Source: a virus. Taken from it: a stretch of DNA of 64,000 bases. Of this stretch, positions 18,807 to 27,835 are shown piece by piece (the first letter of the stretch is position 1; every line of letters starts with the position of its first letter). A model generated the notes under the pieces. It ran no database searches, was not told the origin of the DNA, and was given only the letters and a program-made list of their open reading frames with translations. Location: the IMG/VR virus record IMGVR_UViG_3300008122_000001, positions 55,706 to 119,705 of that record; one strand, written 5' to 3'. The translations under genes were made by a program, and so were the position numbers.

Positions 18807-20726
18807 TTATATTGCTCCTGTAAGAACAGAAGCTTCATTTCCTAAAAGTAATCCTCTATCATTTAACCCAGATTTAGCTAATTTTTGTAAAGAAGCTTGT
18901 CTTGCAGTTAAGGATTGTCTTGTATCAACTTGAGTTACACTAGCTTCTTTAGTTGCAGCCTTCTTAGCAAACCCTCTAATCTTGGATTCATTAGAAGTGA
19001 TATCTCTAATACCTCCAATTAAAGCAACGCCTGCTCCATAACCTAAAGCCATACCAGTTACACCACCAATACCTAATCCAGCTATTCTGGCTAAACTATT
19101 AGCTTTGGTAATACCACCACCAAGAGCAGCACCTACTCTCCAACCTGCTAAAGATGTACCCATAGAAAAAATATCTTCAAATATTTGACCAGCATCGTCT
19201 TTATTGTAGATACCTAAACCTAATTGTAAAGCACCTAATCCAGGAACCATAGCACCAGAGAGTTTACCAAAACCTCTAGCTTGTGCTGCTTGCATTCTTT
19301 GAGCTTTATTCATAATACCGAAAGATTCTCCTATAGCTTGCATAGCACTAGCTCCACCAACTCCTAAAGGATTCATAAAACTAGCTGTTCTAGATAAGTG
19401 TTCAATTCTAGAAGCTTTAACAGAGTTCATAAAACCAAGTCCATAACCACTTGTACCAAAAGAGGGAGTAAAATCTTTAGTTTGATAAGGAGATCCAAAA
19501 TTAACAGATCTGTTAGTTACATGATAACTATCAAACATACCTGTATTTTCAGCTATAGCACTGTTTACATCTGATAGTTCCCTTTTAGGGAAAGCAATAC
19601 CTGATCTTTCAACACTTCCTCTAGGGTTACTATTAGAGTTACCAGTTTTTGAAAAGACTTGATCATATAATTGTACTCTTCTTTCATGTAAATCACCAAA
19701 AGATTCTGCAACAGATTTTGGCATTGGTAAAGCGTCTAAATTAATTCTAGATGCACCAAAATTACCATCTATTCTTCTTATTCTTTCTGTTAATTCTTCT
19801 TGCATAGAAGTTAAAGCACTTACTTCTTCTTTATCTAGTGGATTAAAAAATCTCTTTACATTATTCTGAGCATCACTTAGTCTTTTTTCTACTTCTTTTA
19901 ATTGTAAAGAATCTCTCTCTTTAATACTACCTAGTAAATCATTACCATACAGAGCGTTTCTTTCTGGTGGTCCTTGAATTAATGCTTTACCATCCTTACC
20001 TTTTAAATTATGCTTAACATAATTTAAATTATCTCCCATGTCAAATGGATTAACATTAGCACCATATTCTCTAACAGATTTTGCTGTTTCGTCAATGTGC
20101 ATCTGCTTCCAATCTCTTAGATTTTTAGCACCGACTCTTTCTCTATGTCCTCTAGTACTCTCATTATATAAATTTTTAAAGCTTCTTTTAAAATAACCAT
20201 CAGACCCTTTTATTTTAAGATCTCTATCATTAGTGTCTATCTTATTAGAAAGATAATCTATATTAATATTGTCTTTAGAAATAGGGTTATATCCAGTTAC
20301 TTCTGAATTACCTATAATATTACCCATTCTACCTAACATTGTTTGTTTAGTTTGTACACCCATTGCAGAAGCAGTTAATGTATCTCTAAAAGTATTAGGT
20401 AAATCAGAACTTAATTTTCTTAAAAAACCATCATAGGCGTTTTTTAAAGGATTATATACTTTATTATTAAGTTTGTCTTTAATGGTTTCATCTTTTGGAT
20501 TAAATGTAGTTTTAAATGGTGCTTTCTTAGACTTATAAGGAGAATATTTATAACCTTTTAATGATCTATTATTTAAATCTGAAGAAGCTATCTTATCTTT
20601 TACAACTGATTTTTTATATTCTTTCCTATCAGTATATCCACTGTTTTTAAAATCTTCTTCAAAGTTTATTCTTTTTAAAGATGGTGCATATTCTGTTAAA
20701 AAACTACTATCTATATTTTCAAACAT
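18807..20726 (-). CDS. Large virion-type protein with glycine-zipper C-terminus
   Basis: 639 aa. The first ~350 residues are charged and helical. The last ~170 are Gly/Ala-rich and hydrophobic (AALGGGITKANSLARIAGLG, then GMALGYGAGVALIGGI), as in membrane-active internal or ejection proteins. It lies next to terL and the exonuclease-domain gene. Virion location is inferred from the context. Confidence 0.45.
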   Translation of the reverse strand: MFENIDSSFLTEYAPSLKRINFEEDFKNSGYTDRKEYKKSVVKDKIASSDLNNRSLKGYKYSPYKSKKAPFKTTFNPKDETIKDKLNNKVYNPLKNAYDGFLRKLSSDLPNTFRDTLTASAMGVQTKQTMLGRMGNIIGNSEVTGYNPISKDNINIDYLSNKIDTNDRDLKIKGSDGYFKRSFKNLYNESTRGHRERVGAKNLRDWKQMHIDETAKSVREYGANVNPFDMGDNLNYVKHNLKGKDGKALIQGPPERNALYGNDLLGSIKERDSLQLKEVEKRLSDAQNNVKRFFNPLDKEEVSALTSMQEELTERIRRIDGNFGASRINLDALPMPKSVAESFGDLHERRVQLYDQVFSKTGNSNSNPRGSVERSGIAFPKRELSDVNSAIAENTGMFDSYHVTNRSVNFGSPYQTKDFTPSFGTSGYGLGFMNSVKASRIEHLSRTASFMNPLGVGGASAMQAIGESFGIMNKAQRMQAAQARGFGKLSGAMVPGLGALQLGLGIYNKDDAGQIFEDIFSMGTSLAGWRVGAALGGGITKANSLARIAGLGIGGVTGMALGYGAGVALIGGIRDITSNESKIRGFAKKAATKEASVTQVDTRQSLTARQASLQKLAKSGLNDRGLLLGNEASVLTGAI

Positions 20727-20733
20727 ATTTTCC

Positions 20734-23025
20734 TCACATCATATAGTGTTTATTTCGTTCTTTAAAGTCTACAAAAGCTGTACCAAGATATTGTTCATCA
20801 TAAAACTGTTCAGATACATTATTATATCGTTCATCTTGTGGGTGTGGTCTCTGAGTAAAAGCCATAGTAGCTAATCCTGCACCTATACCACCAAGTATTG
20901 TAGCTTTTGTTTTCATTTTCATTTCTTTACCAAATAGTTCTGTTTTCTTACTCCAAAAATTATCAGAGTTATTCATTGAACTACTTATTTCTTTATTAAT
21001 AATACTTTCAGTAGATGTGGTAGGTTCAGTTTTAAGATTAAAATAATCATTATCTACTTTAGTATGAATACCTTGAAAAGAAGCTCCATTATTAAAATCA
21101 TTAACAATATTATTAACATAGTTTTTTCTATCAAATCCACCTATATTGTCTGTATACCTATTATACCTATTTATAACATTATCTAAAGCTTTAGGTAGAT
21201 TATATTCTTTTTCTTTTTGACTGACAGAGATTTTATCTAATTTTTCTACTACACTTCCATTATTTACTTGTTGTCTTAAAGAGACTTCAGGGTTATACCA
21301 AGTTAAATTATCACCTATTTTAGTATAATTCTTTTCTTTAAAATCATTAATAACAGATCGTACAGTACTTACAAACCTTTTATTTATTTCTTCAGGTTGC
21401 TGCTCTTTAATGTTATTTAATACTTTTAATGTGTTCTCACTTAATTCAGCACCACTATTTAACTCAGAATTCATTTCCCACATCTTTTTAAATAGAGATA
21501 TAGTATCTTCCGAATCTTTCAATGCAGTATGCTTTTCACTTGTACCTAATATAGCTCTAGATAAAAAATCTACATTTAAACCAAGAGTTGCTGTTTGTTT
21601 TTCTATCAATCCTCTATTAGCAGCATTAGCTAAAAAAGCTTTAGATAAATCCTGTAGTTCTACAGCAACAGCTCCTACTCTATTTTTGTTATTAATAGAA
21701 GAAGTATATTCAGCAATAGCATTATTTACAGTGGATCTGTATTGTTGAAAACTATCTTCAGATAGATTATTTAAGTATTCTGTATGATACATCATATCCG
21801 CTTGTCTCATAAGTTTTTGTACTTTATGAGGTCTTTGAAATAATGTTTGTGTATTACCTTCTAAGTCTACAGATACTGTTTCCATTCTTTTTGCAATATC
21901 TTCATAAAAATCTTTAGAAATTAACCCTTGATCTAAAGATGATTTTAACATTTGATTTTCAAAATTCATATTCTGTAAGACTACTACATCACTTAAATTA
22001 ATCTTACCTAATGTATTATTTAAACTAGTTTTTAATGAAGATAATTCTCCTTTTTCATACATAGACATAAACTGATTAAAATTTCCATCTTCAAATGCTT
22101 TTTTAGAAAATCTCCCATTACTATGTTTTAAAGAAGATTCTAAATAAGGTCTAGACATATTAACAGATTGTTGTAATTTTCCTTCACTATTAGATGTAAA
22201 AAAGGGATTGGTATGTTCTTCAACACCACCAATCCCTTCTATTGCTAAACCAACTTGCCAAATTCTATCCCTTTTAGATAGTTGGTGGTTAGTTGTATTT
22301 AATCCTGTTGTTTCTGTATCAAAAGATTTTAATCTATTAGCTCCAAAAAAATTCTTAACTGAGTTTTCTTCTATTTCCTTATGTACTTCTTTGTGATTAC
22401 TTATAGCAGATGTTTTAGTATTAACACCAGACACTTTAGTTGTATCAACTGCTTGATGTGTTGTATTAGAAAGCGCATTAAGAATTTCAGTAGGGTATTG
22501 CTTCTTTAATGTTGAAATACTTGGATTAAATGGAGAAGATTTACCTACCATATCTAAAGGTGTATCTATCTCCATTGTTGTAGTTTTAGGAATCACAGAA
22601 GAAGGTTTTGGAGATACACTTTCAAAAGATTTAAAATTATCTTTAGGTATATAAGAATAACGATTAGCTACGTCATTCTTACCTGCTCTACCTTCTCTTT
22701 TTAGTTGTTTCCATAAGTTATAACCATCATCATATAACTCTTCTGATGGGTGAAATACTACACCATTTTTAGCTAACTCTTCTCCAAGAATTTTGTAAGC
22801 AGATATACCAGCACCTTTATGCACACTTCCACTAGCTTTTTCTACATCTTGAACCCATGCAGATTTTCCATCACTAGACCATTCTAATAAAAATTTATTA
22901 AAAGATACTTCTGAATTTAAGGTTTCATTTTTAACTTGAACTGTATAAGTTGAAGAAGGATTTCTTTCACTTAATAATTCATTAAGATTAGGTATACTAT
23001 ACTTATATTCTTCATTGGATCTCAT
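20734..23025 (-). CDS. Large protein with DnaQ-like exonuclease domain
   Basis: 763 aa. The middle carries DEDDh 3'-5' exonuclease signatures: Exo I as SFDTETTG (~235), Exo II as NMNFENQML (~352, with Glu in place of the usual Asp) and Exo III as KHTALKDSEDT (~500). The flanks are long and unlike polymerase proofreading subunits; there is a hydrophobic segment before the C-terminal motif RPHPQDERYN. It stands in the virion gene block beside a glycine-zipper protein, so it may be packaged and act on host or incoming DNA. Activity needs the Exo II Glu to work in place of Asp. Confidence 0.65.
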   Translation of the reverse strand: MRSNEEYKYSIPNLNELLSERNPSSTYTVQVKNETLNSEVSFNKFLLEWSSDGKSAWVQDVEKASGSVHKGAGISAYKILGEELAKNGVVFHPSEELYDDGYNLWKQLKREGRAGKNDVANRYSYIPKDNFKSFESVSPKPSSVIPKTTTMEIDTPLDMVGKSSPFNPSISTLKKQYPTEILNALSNTTHQAVDTTKVSGVNTKTSAISNHKEVHKEIEENSVKNFFGANRLKSFDTETTGLNTTNHQLSKRDRIWQVGLAIEGIGGVEEHTNPFFTSNSEGKLQQSVNMSRPYLESSLKHSNGRFSKKAFEDGNFNQFMSMYEKGELSSLKTSLNNTLGKINLSDVVVLQNMNFENQMLKSSLDQGLISKDFYEDIAKRMETVSVDLEGNTQTLFQRPHKVQKLMRQADMMYHTEYLNNLSEDSFQQYRSTVNNAIAEYTSSINNKNRVGAVAVELQDLSKAFLANAANRGLIEKQTATLGLNVDFLSRAILGTSEKHTALKDSEDTISLFKKMWEMNSELNSGAELSENTLKVLNNIKEQQPEEINKRFVSTVRSVINDFKEKNYTKIGDNLTWYNPEVSLRQQVNNGSVVEKLDKISVSQKEKEYNLPKALDNVINRYNRYTDNIGGFDRKNYVNNIVNDFNNGASFQGIHTKVDNDYFNLKTEPTTSTESIINKEISSSMNNSDNFWSKKTELFGKEMKMKTKATILGGIGAGLATMAFTQRPHPQDERYNNVSEQFYDEQYLGTAFVDFKERNKHYMM

Positions 23026-23034
23026 CTTAATTCC

Positions 23035-23551
23035 TTATGCTTTAATACTCTTTAAAAAATCTTGATATTCTTTGTCACTAGAGAATAAATCTTTTTCTGT
23101 AACAAACTTATATTGTATCTTAATATCTTTGTAATTTTCTTCTATATATAGTCTACAAGATCTTGCTTTAGATTGAACATCAAAATCTTTTAACATTGCT
23201 TTAGGTTTTATTTCCGTTATTTCTATACTACCATCCGCATAAAGTAACATAAAATCTGGTCTATATATTCTTCTCTTACCTGTAATATCATTATAATATA
23301 ATTCAAAAGGTTCATATATATAGTTTAATATTTTGTTATCTATCTCTATTAAGTTTAAGAAAGCTAGTTCATAAGAAGATTTATAAGGATAATTAGCTTT
23401 ATTTTTATTACTATAAAAATTGCCTTGAACATATTTAGATTTTCCGTGTTTTTACGTTTTTCTTATTAAAGTAAACATTAACTTTTTTAGATTTCTTTTT
23501 AAGATAACCTACAAGTTTCTTATCCTCTTGAGATCTTATATGTATAACCAT
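23035..23551 (-). pseudogene. T4 gp4-like head-completion nuclease, frameshifted
   Basis: The first frame starts at the ATG 23551-23549, which shares its A with the stop of the intein gene (TAATG). It codes 38 aa and stops at 23435. The rest continues in another frame to 23035. Joining them at the A5 run (T5 at 23449-23453 on the plus strand) by skipping one base gives 171 aa. The joined protein has the PD-(D/E)XK layout of T4 gp4: YPYKSSYELAFL, NYIYEPFELYYN, RRIYRPDFMLLY and ITEIKPKA. T4 gp4 seals filled heads. The break may be a homopolymer sequencing error, a true mutation or programmed +1 frameshifting. Confidence 0.75.
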
Positions 23552-24840
23552 TATCCAACATCCTTAACTTCGCCTTCGATTGTAGTACCTTGACTTAGTT
23601 TTATTAATTCTTCTAGTTTATTCTTTAATGCACTTATACTATTAGTTTTATTACTTTCTTCTATTGTTTTAATAAGTTTAGATTTAGCTTCTCTTGTAAC
23701 CATGAGTTCTTTTAATTCTTTAGAACGCATTCTATTAATCTTATCTATAGTATCCCAAGCAGCTGAAGTAGCTTTATTTGAAATAGCATTACCTTGTTCA
23801 TCATAAGAAGATATGAAATCAACAAGTAATGTTTGATCATGTTCAGATAAATAACGAGTAAGTCTCATTTCATATATATCAAAAGTACATAATCTACCTA
23901 TAGAATGTAAATCTGTTAAAGAGTTGTCATCTATGTTAAATTCAGCTTTATATTTTTCTAGCCAATAATCAAGTAAATGAGACTCAGTAGGACAAGGTTT
24001 TCCTACAATGTCTTTTACCCCTTCTTGAAAGAAGGAACAGTTATGTACTACAACATTATTAGCAAAGAAGTTAGAATTCTTTTTAACTGTTATATCATAT
24101 ACATCTTCTTGGTTTATTTCTTTAATAGATAGTATTTTATCTACAAATACATCACCAACAGATTCTAAATCATCGTCAATATCATCTAAATCAGATATTA
24201 ATATTCTATCATTTTTAGTTAGACCTTCATCTATACTTTTCCATGTAAATTTATTTAATTTACTATTAACAGTTAAAACTTCATGGTTACTAGTTAATTT
24301 AATTTTATTACCATACCAAGTAGTTAATAAGTACACTTTAGAATTACTTATTACTCTTTTATTAGTTACAGTATCTTTTTCTATTAATTTAGTTTCGAGA
24401 TTAAAAGAATAGATAATATCACCAATTTCTATATCTTTTATTTTTTTATCTTTTTTACCTAATACTATTGTATCACCTGTTACACAGGTTTTTGAAAATG
24501 CACATTGAGATCCTTTACAATTTAATGGTACTACAGATGCAACACCAGTTGTTAATCTAAGAAGTTCTCTTTTTACTTTCTTAGCTTGATCTTCAGTCAT
24601 TTGTATTTGTTCGTATTGATCATTTATATTACGCATTTTATCTAAATAAGATGTAGTTTTTGCCAACTCTTTAGTTGATACTTTAACTTCATTTAAAGAT
24701 AAAAATTTAGAAGGTAGATTAGTTTCTTGTTTTGTTTCTACTTCTACAACAGGAATAGCTTCTCTTTCTTTATTCTGAGCTTCCTGTATTTTTCTTTGCA
24801 TTTCCATCATGCGGTTAATAGATTCATTTTTATTAGTCAT
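23551..24840 (-). CDS. Cys-rich phage protein interrupted by a mini-intein
   Basis: 429 aa precursor from the ATG at 24840, which overlaps the end of the GH24-like gene. Residues 119-267 are an intein; splicing leaves about 280 aa. The extein holds a Cys cluster split by the intein, LNCKGSQCAFSKT before it and CSFFQEGVKDIVGKPCP after it, followed by a helical segment (LLDYWLEKYKAEFNIDD). This looks like a metal-binding protein of the packaging region. I do not recognise its function; a small-terminase-like role is only a guess from the position upstream of terL. Confidence 0.7.
   Translation of the reverse strand: MTNKNESINRMMEMQRKIQEAQNKEREAIPVVEVETKQETNLPSKFLSLNEVKVSTKELAKTTSYLDKMRNINDQYEQIQMTEDQAKKVKRELLRLTTGVASVVPLNCKGSQCAFSKTCVTGDTIVLGKKDKKIKDIEIGDIIYSFNLETKLIEKDTVTNKRVISNSKVYLLTTWYGNKIKLTSNHEVLTVNSKLNKFTWKSIDEGLTKNDRILISDLDDIDDDLESVGDVFVDKILSIKEINQEDVYDITVKKNSNFFANNVVVHNCSFFQEGVKDIVGKPCPTESHLLDYWLEKYKAEFNIDDNSLTDLHSIGRLCTFDIYEMRLTRYLSEHDQTLLVDFISSYDEQGNAISNKATSAAWDTIDKINRMRSKELKELMVTREAKSKLIKTIEESNKTNSISALKNKLEELIKLSQGTTIEGEVKDVG
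24040..24486 (-). mobile_element. Mini-intein (149 aa, no homing nuclease)
   Basis: It starts at Cys (block A, CVTGDTIVLG), has block B as LTSNHEVLT and ends in block F/G as VYDITVKKNSNFFANN, then VVVHN, followed by the +1 nucleophile Cys. There is no LAGLIDADG or HNH domain between blocks B and F, so it can splice but not home by itself. It sits directly in front of a Cys of a putative metal-binding cluster of the host protein. Confidence 0.92.
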
Positions 24841-25291
24841 CAATTTTCTCTTCTTTTATAGGTTTTATCCATAAGTTTTTCTCTTCCTTTCTTGTTTTAA
24901 TAAGTCTGTAGATTGGTTTTTTCATATACTTATTAAACTTACTAAAACAAAGAGAAGCTTCCACTACTTTGTTTTTATTAATTAATACAAACATTTCATC
25001 TGTAATAAAACGTTTGATGCCTATATCATAAATTAAAGAGACTAAAGAATCAAATTGATGTTGATTTAAGGTTGTAGTTAAATGTTTATTTAGTTGTTTA
25101 CTTATGTTATTTAAGTCTTTTTTTAAAAGTGCATTAGCTTCTTTTTTAGTTATAACGTCTAAATTAGATGTACCAATACCACACAAACGACTATATCCGA
25201 TATAGTAGTGATCATTCCAAAGTTTAGTTTTATCTAAATATAATACTCTTGTACTTTTAATTAATCTTAGACATCTATCGGAATAGTTCAT
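24833..25291 (-). CDS. GH24 lysozyme-like protein with lost catalytic residues
   Basis: 152 aa from the ATG at 25291, preceded by GAAGGG. The fold signature is kept: CLRLIKSTRVLYLD, YYIGYSRLCG and later HQFDSLVSLIYDIGIKRF, which match the lambdoid/T4 lysozyme pattern without gaps. In that alignment the three catalytic positions Glu, Asp and Thr are Arg15, Leu24 and Leu36. It should therefore not be an active muramidase. It may be a lysis regulator, a wall-binding protein or a decaying gene beside the intact muramidase. Confidence 0.65.
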   Translation of the reverse strand: MNYSDRCLRLIKSTRVLYLDKTKLWNDHYYIGYSRLCGIGTSNLDVITKKEANALLKKDLNNISKQLNKHLTTTLNQHQFDSLVSLIYDIGIKRFITDEMFVLINKNKVVEASLCFSKFNKYMKKPIYRLIKTRKEEKNLWIKPIKEEKIDD

Positions 25292-25298
25292 TCTTTCT

Positions 25299-25448
25299 TT
25301 ACCCTTCAAACTTATATTTATATTTTCCACATTTCTTACATACCATTTGAGAATGTAAGGAATTTTTACAAACACCTTTTGTAACATAGTCATGATTACA
25401 AAGTAAAATAGAAAGGATAGTTAATATGTCTTTAAATAGTAATTTCAT
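25299..25448 (-). CDS. Small hydrophobic protein with CxxC motif (49 aa)
   Basis: ATG at 25448-25446 overlaps the stop of the muramidase gene (ATGA) and has a strong AGGAG site. It has a hydrophobic N-terminus (LFKDILTILSILLC) and a C-terminal CKKCGKYKY zinc-knuckle-like end with two further Cys before it. It lies in the lysis cluster between two endolysin-type genes; the Cys after the hydrophobic stretch could be a lipoprotein site, as in an outer-membrane spanin, but this is weak. Confidence 0.6.
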   Translation of the reverse strand: MKLLFKDILTILSILLCNHDYVTKGVCKNSLHSQMVCKKCGKYKYKFEG

Positions 25449-26176
25449 TTTAACTCCTTTGCTATTTTAATGTGATATTGATTAGTTTCATAACTCGAAC
25501 CATTATATGCTTTACAGAAAGCTCTATTGGTTTCAGGGTTACTAGATAACTTTAAAAAGCTATTTTTTATTTTAGCTACATTTAATATAAAACCAACTAA
25601 TAGTTTATAGTGTACAGATTCATCTCTAGTAACTTCATACAACATATCTATAGGATTATTATACCCTAATTCTTTGTAGTATATTCCCATAACTTGAAAA
25701 GAAGAAATAGAAACAGAGCTAAAAGCACCGATAGGGTCAATACAAGCAGCGTGTGCTAGTTTTTCCCAAGAATCATTTATACTGTTTTTATTAAAATCTG
25801 TTGTGTAACCACCCCATTTTTGAGTAGCTAAAAAGTGATCTTTATAACCTGGTAGGTATATAGTTTTTCTTACAAACTTATAGAAGTAATGTCTTTCATA
25901 GAGTATCTTAGATGTTCCATCAGAAAACCAAGAATTACCACTAGTTTCAACTTTACCTATAGCTTTTATTCTTCTAGTATTAGTGTCCCCTAATTGAAAT
26001 GCATATTTATTTAGCTCTGTTTCTGTTACAGCCTTTGCTGTTTTACATTTAAAAACTTCATAAATAGCATTTCTAGTAGCAGGACCACCAAGCCCATCTT
26101 CAATTAATGGTTTCATACTTAAATTGTTTTCTTTAATTTTTGTATTTAACCATTTTTGTAATTCTTTTACATTCAT
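25445..26176 (-). CDS. N-acetylmuramidase endolysin
   Basis: 243 aa. An N-terminal peptidoglycan-binding-like domain (VKELQKWLNTKI, then IEDGLGGPATRNAIYEVF) is followed by an N-acetylmuramidase domain (DUF3380 type). The catalytic-region signature is KAIGKVETSGNSWFSDG with ILYERHYFYKF, and later SISSFQVMGIYYKELG and FCKAYNGSSY. It cleaves peptidoglycan at lysis and looks intact, so it is the likely working endolysin. Glu in KVETSG is the expected catalytic residue. Confidence 0.85.
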   Translation of the reverse strand: MNVKELQKWLNTKIKENNLSMKPLIEDGLGGPATRNAIYEVFKCKTAKAVTETELNKYAFQLGDTNTRRIKAIGKVETSGNSWFSDGTSKILYERHYFYKFVRKTIYLPGYKDHFLATQKWGGYTTDFNKNSINDSWEKLAHAACIDPIGAFSSVSISSFQVMGIYYKELGYNNPIDMLYEVTRDESVHYKLLVGFILNVAKIKNSFLKLSSNPETNRAFCKAYNGSSYETNQYHIKIAKELK

Positions 26177-26188
26177 ATTTGTCTCCTA

Positions 26189-27130
26189 TTAAGACGCTTC
26201 ACCTGAACCTGTATTCATAACAATAGTACCAGTTTCTACTGATAGACCATCTATATTTATAGTAACAGTGAATTCTGTTAAATCAGGCATTGACGAATTA
26301 ATACTTATATAATAAATATTATTTAAATTGTTTTTTCCATCAGAGTTAGAAACAGATACTGTTACACCTTCTACGTCACATTCAAATGTAATATCTTTTC
26401 CTGAATACGGTACATCAAATTGATAGTTAAATCCAGTATCATAAGAAGGGTTATTTAAGTGCATAGTAGACTCAAAAGTTGTCATTGATGTAGGTACTTT
26501 AGGAATATTAAATAACGTGTTATCGTCCATAGTCATCCCAACAGCATCTCCTTTATATGTTTCACCTTTAGGTAATACATAAATTTTAATTGGAGTATCT
26601 ACAGTTGTATTTAATTCTACAGGTATTTTCACGATATTGTTTTTATTAGTTAAAACAATATCGTCTGATTCTATTTTAGTAAATGTATTAGTAGCAACAT
26701 ACTCTATATAGGCATCTAAATGTAACTCACCTTTAGTATTTTCACCCGATATATATACATAACCAGTATCTCCATTATTAAAATAGTTAGATACGATTCC
26801 ATAACCTTCTTTATTTACTTTAGATAGTTGTACGTTTACTTGTAGAGGTGTATTTAAAACTAAACTAATATTAGTTAATTTCTCATCTATTTCATCTTTA
26901 GTGTAAGCATCACCTACAAAACTTCCACCATTTCTTTTGTTATATTCTGATTGTAGTTTCTCATTGTCAGTATTATTTAACACTATATATTTTTCTTTTA
27001 CTAAGGCATATATCGAATTAATTTCTTGAGTAGCTTCAGTTGTTTCATTAATATCTATAAAATTTCTTGGTTTTATAGAATTATTATAAGTAAAAATATA
27101 TGTATATGTAGTGTTATTTAATCTAATCAT
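26189..27130 (-). CDS. Fibre-type protein sharing the main fibre N-terminus
   Basis: 313 aa from the ATG at 27130, which overlaps the preceding stop (TAATG). The N-terminal ~75 residues follow the same layout as the fibre gene at 29783-30802: a TTYTYIF strand, a Lys-Pro, a helical spacer, a Gly-rich hinge and AYTKDEIDEKL. The rest is beta-rich, Ig-like in composition. It is probably an alternative or accessory tail or baseplate-attached fibre. Confidence 0.55.
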   Translation of the reverse strand: MIRLNNTTYTYIFTYNNSIKPRNFIDINETTEATQEINSIYALVKEKYIVLNNTDNEKLQSEYNKRNGGSFVGDAYTKDEIDEKLTNISLVLNTPLQVNVQLSKVNKEGYGIVSNYFNNGDTGYVYISGENTKGELHLDAYIEYVATNTFTKIESDDIVLTNKNNIVKIPVELNTTVDTPIKIYVLPKGETYKGDAVGMTMDDNTLFNIPKVPTSMTTFESTMHLNNPSYDTGFNYQFDVPYSGKDITFECDVEGVTVSVSNSDGKNNLNNIYYISINSSMPDLTEFTVTINIDGLSVETGTIVMNTGSGEAS

Positions 27131-27555
27131 TACCAACCCTTTTTAAATGCGCTAGTTTGAAAAGCGCCCATTTGATCTCCTTCAGTACTTTTAAAAGCAC
27201 TTCCAGTACTGTTCCATTCATTTTTAAATGAACCTTTAGCACCACTAGCAAAACCACTACTAACAGCACCTTTCGCATAAGTATCAGCAGCAAACTTTAA
27301 ACCTGCACCACCAACACCACCCAACATTGCTCCATGAAAAGCTCCACCTAGCATACTACCATCATAACTGAAAGCACCATTTACGCCACCATATAACGCC
27401 CCTGCACCAGCACCTGTCATCATAGAGCTTGAAAAACCACTAGAATTACCTAACTGTAATAAAGAGTTATGCACCCCTAATGAAATCTTTTGCCCAGAAC
27501 CAAGTCCTTCTACAAGACCCTTATCTATACCTTTAAATGCATTAAATCCTAACAT
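27130..27555 (-). CDS. Glycine-rich membrane-active-type protein
   Basis: 141 aa dominated by Gly/Ala zippers (TGAGAGALYGGVNGAF, then GGAFHGAMLGGVGGAGL). It could insert in a membrane or pack as an internal virion peptide. It overlaps both neighbours. Compare the Gly-rich protein at 28282-28608. Confidence 0.45.
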   Translation of the reverse strand: MLGFNAFKGIDKGLVEGLGSGQKISLGVHNSLLQLGNSSGFSSSMMTGAGAGALYGGVNGAFSYDGSMLGGAFHGAMLGGVGGAGLKFAADTYAKGAVSSGFASGAKGSFKNEWNSTGSAFKSTEGDQMGAFQTSAFKKGW

Positions 27556-27835
27556 AGTTTGTTACTCCATTAATATTTAAATAATTATTTTTAATCCATA
27601 CCAAAATCACATGCATAAATAATATTTTCCATATTATTTCTATAGTACTTATTTGGTATACTTGTAAAAGTGATGAATATAATAGACCAAACCAGATAAA
27701 ACCAGCTAGGCATGTTGGTATTACACATCTAGCTGTTTGTTTATTTAAAGTATTGTCTATCAAAATGTAAAAACAAGATAAAAATCCAAGAACGCTCACT
27801 AGTATATTAATACTATAAATAAACTCATATATCAT
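27542..27835 (-). CDS. Small membrane protein (three-pass, holin-like size)
   Basis: 97 aa with hydrophobic segments at about 5-26, 42-60 and 66-83 and a short charged C-terminus. With its position near the endolysin genes it is a candidate holin or antiholin. It overlaps the next gene by 4 nt. Confidence 0.45.
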   Translation of the reverse strand: MIYEFIYSINILVSVLGFLSCFYILIDNTLNKQTARCVIPTCLAGFIWFGLLYSSLLQVYQISTIEIIWKILFMHVILVWIKNNYLNINGVTNYVRI

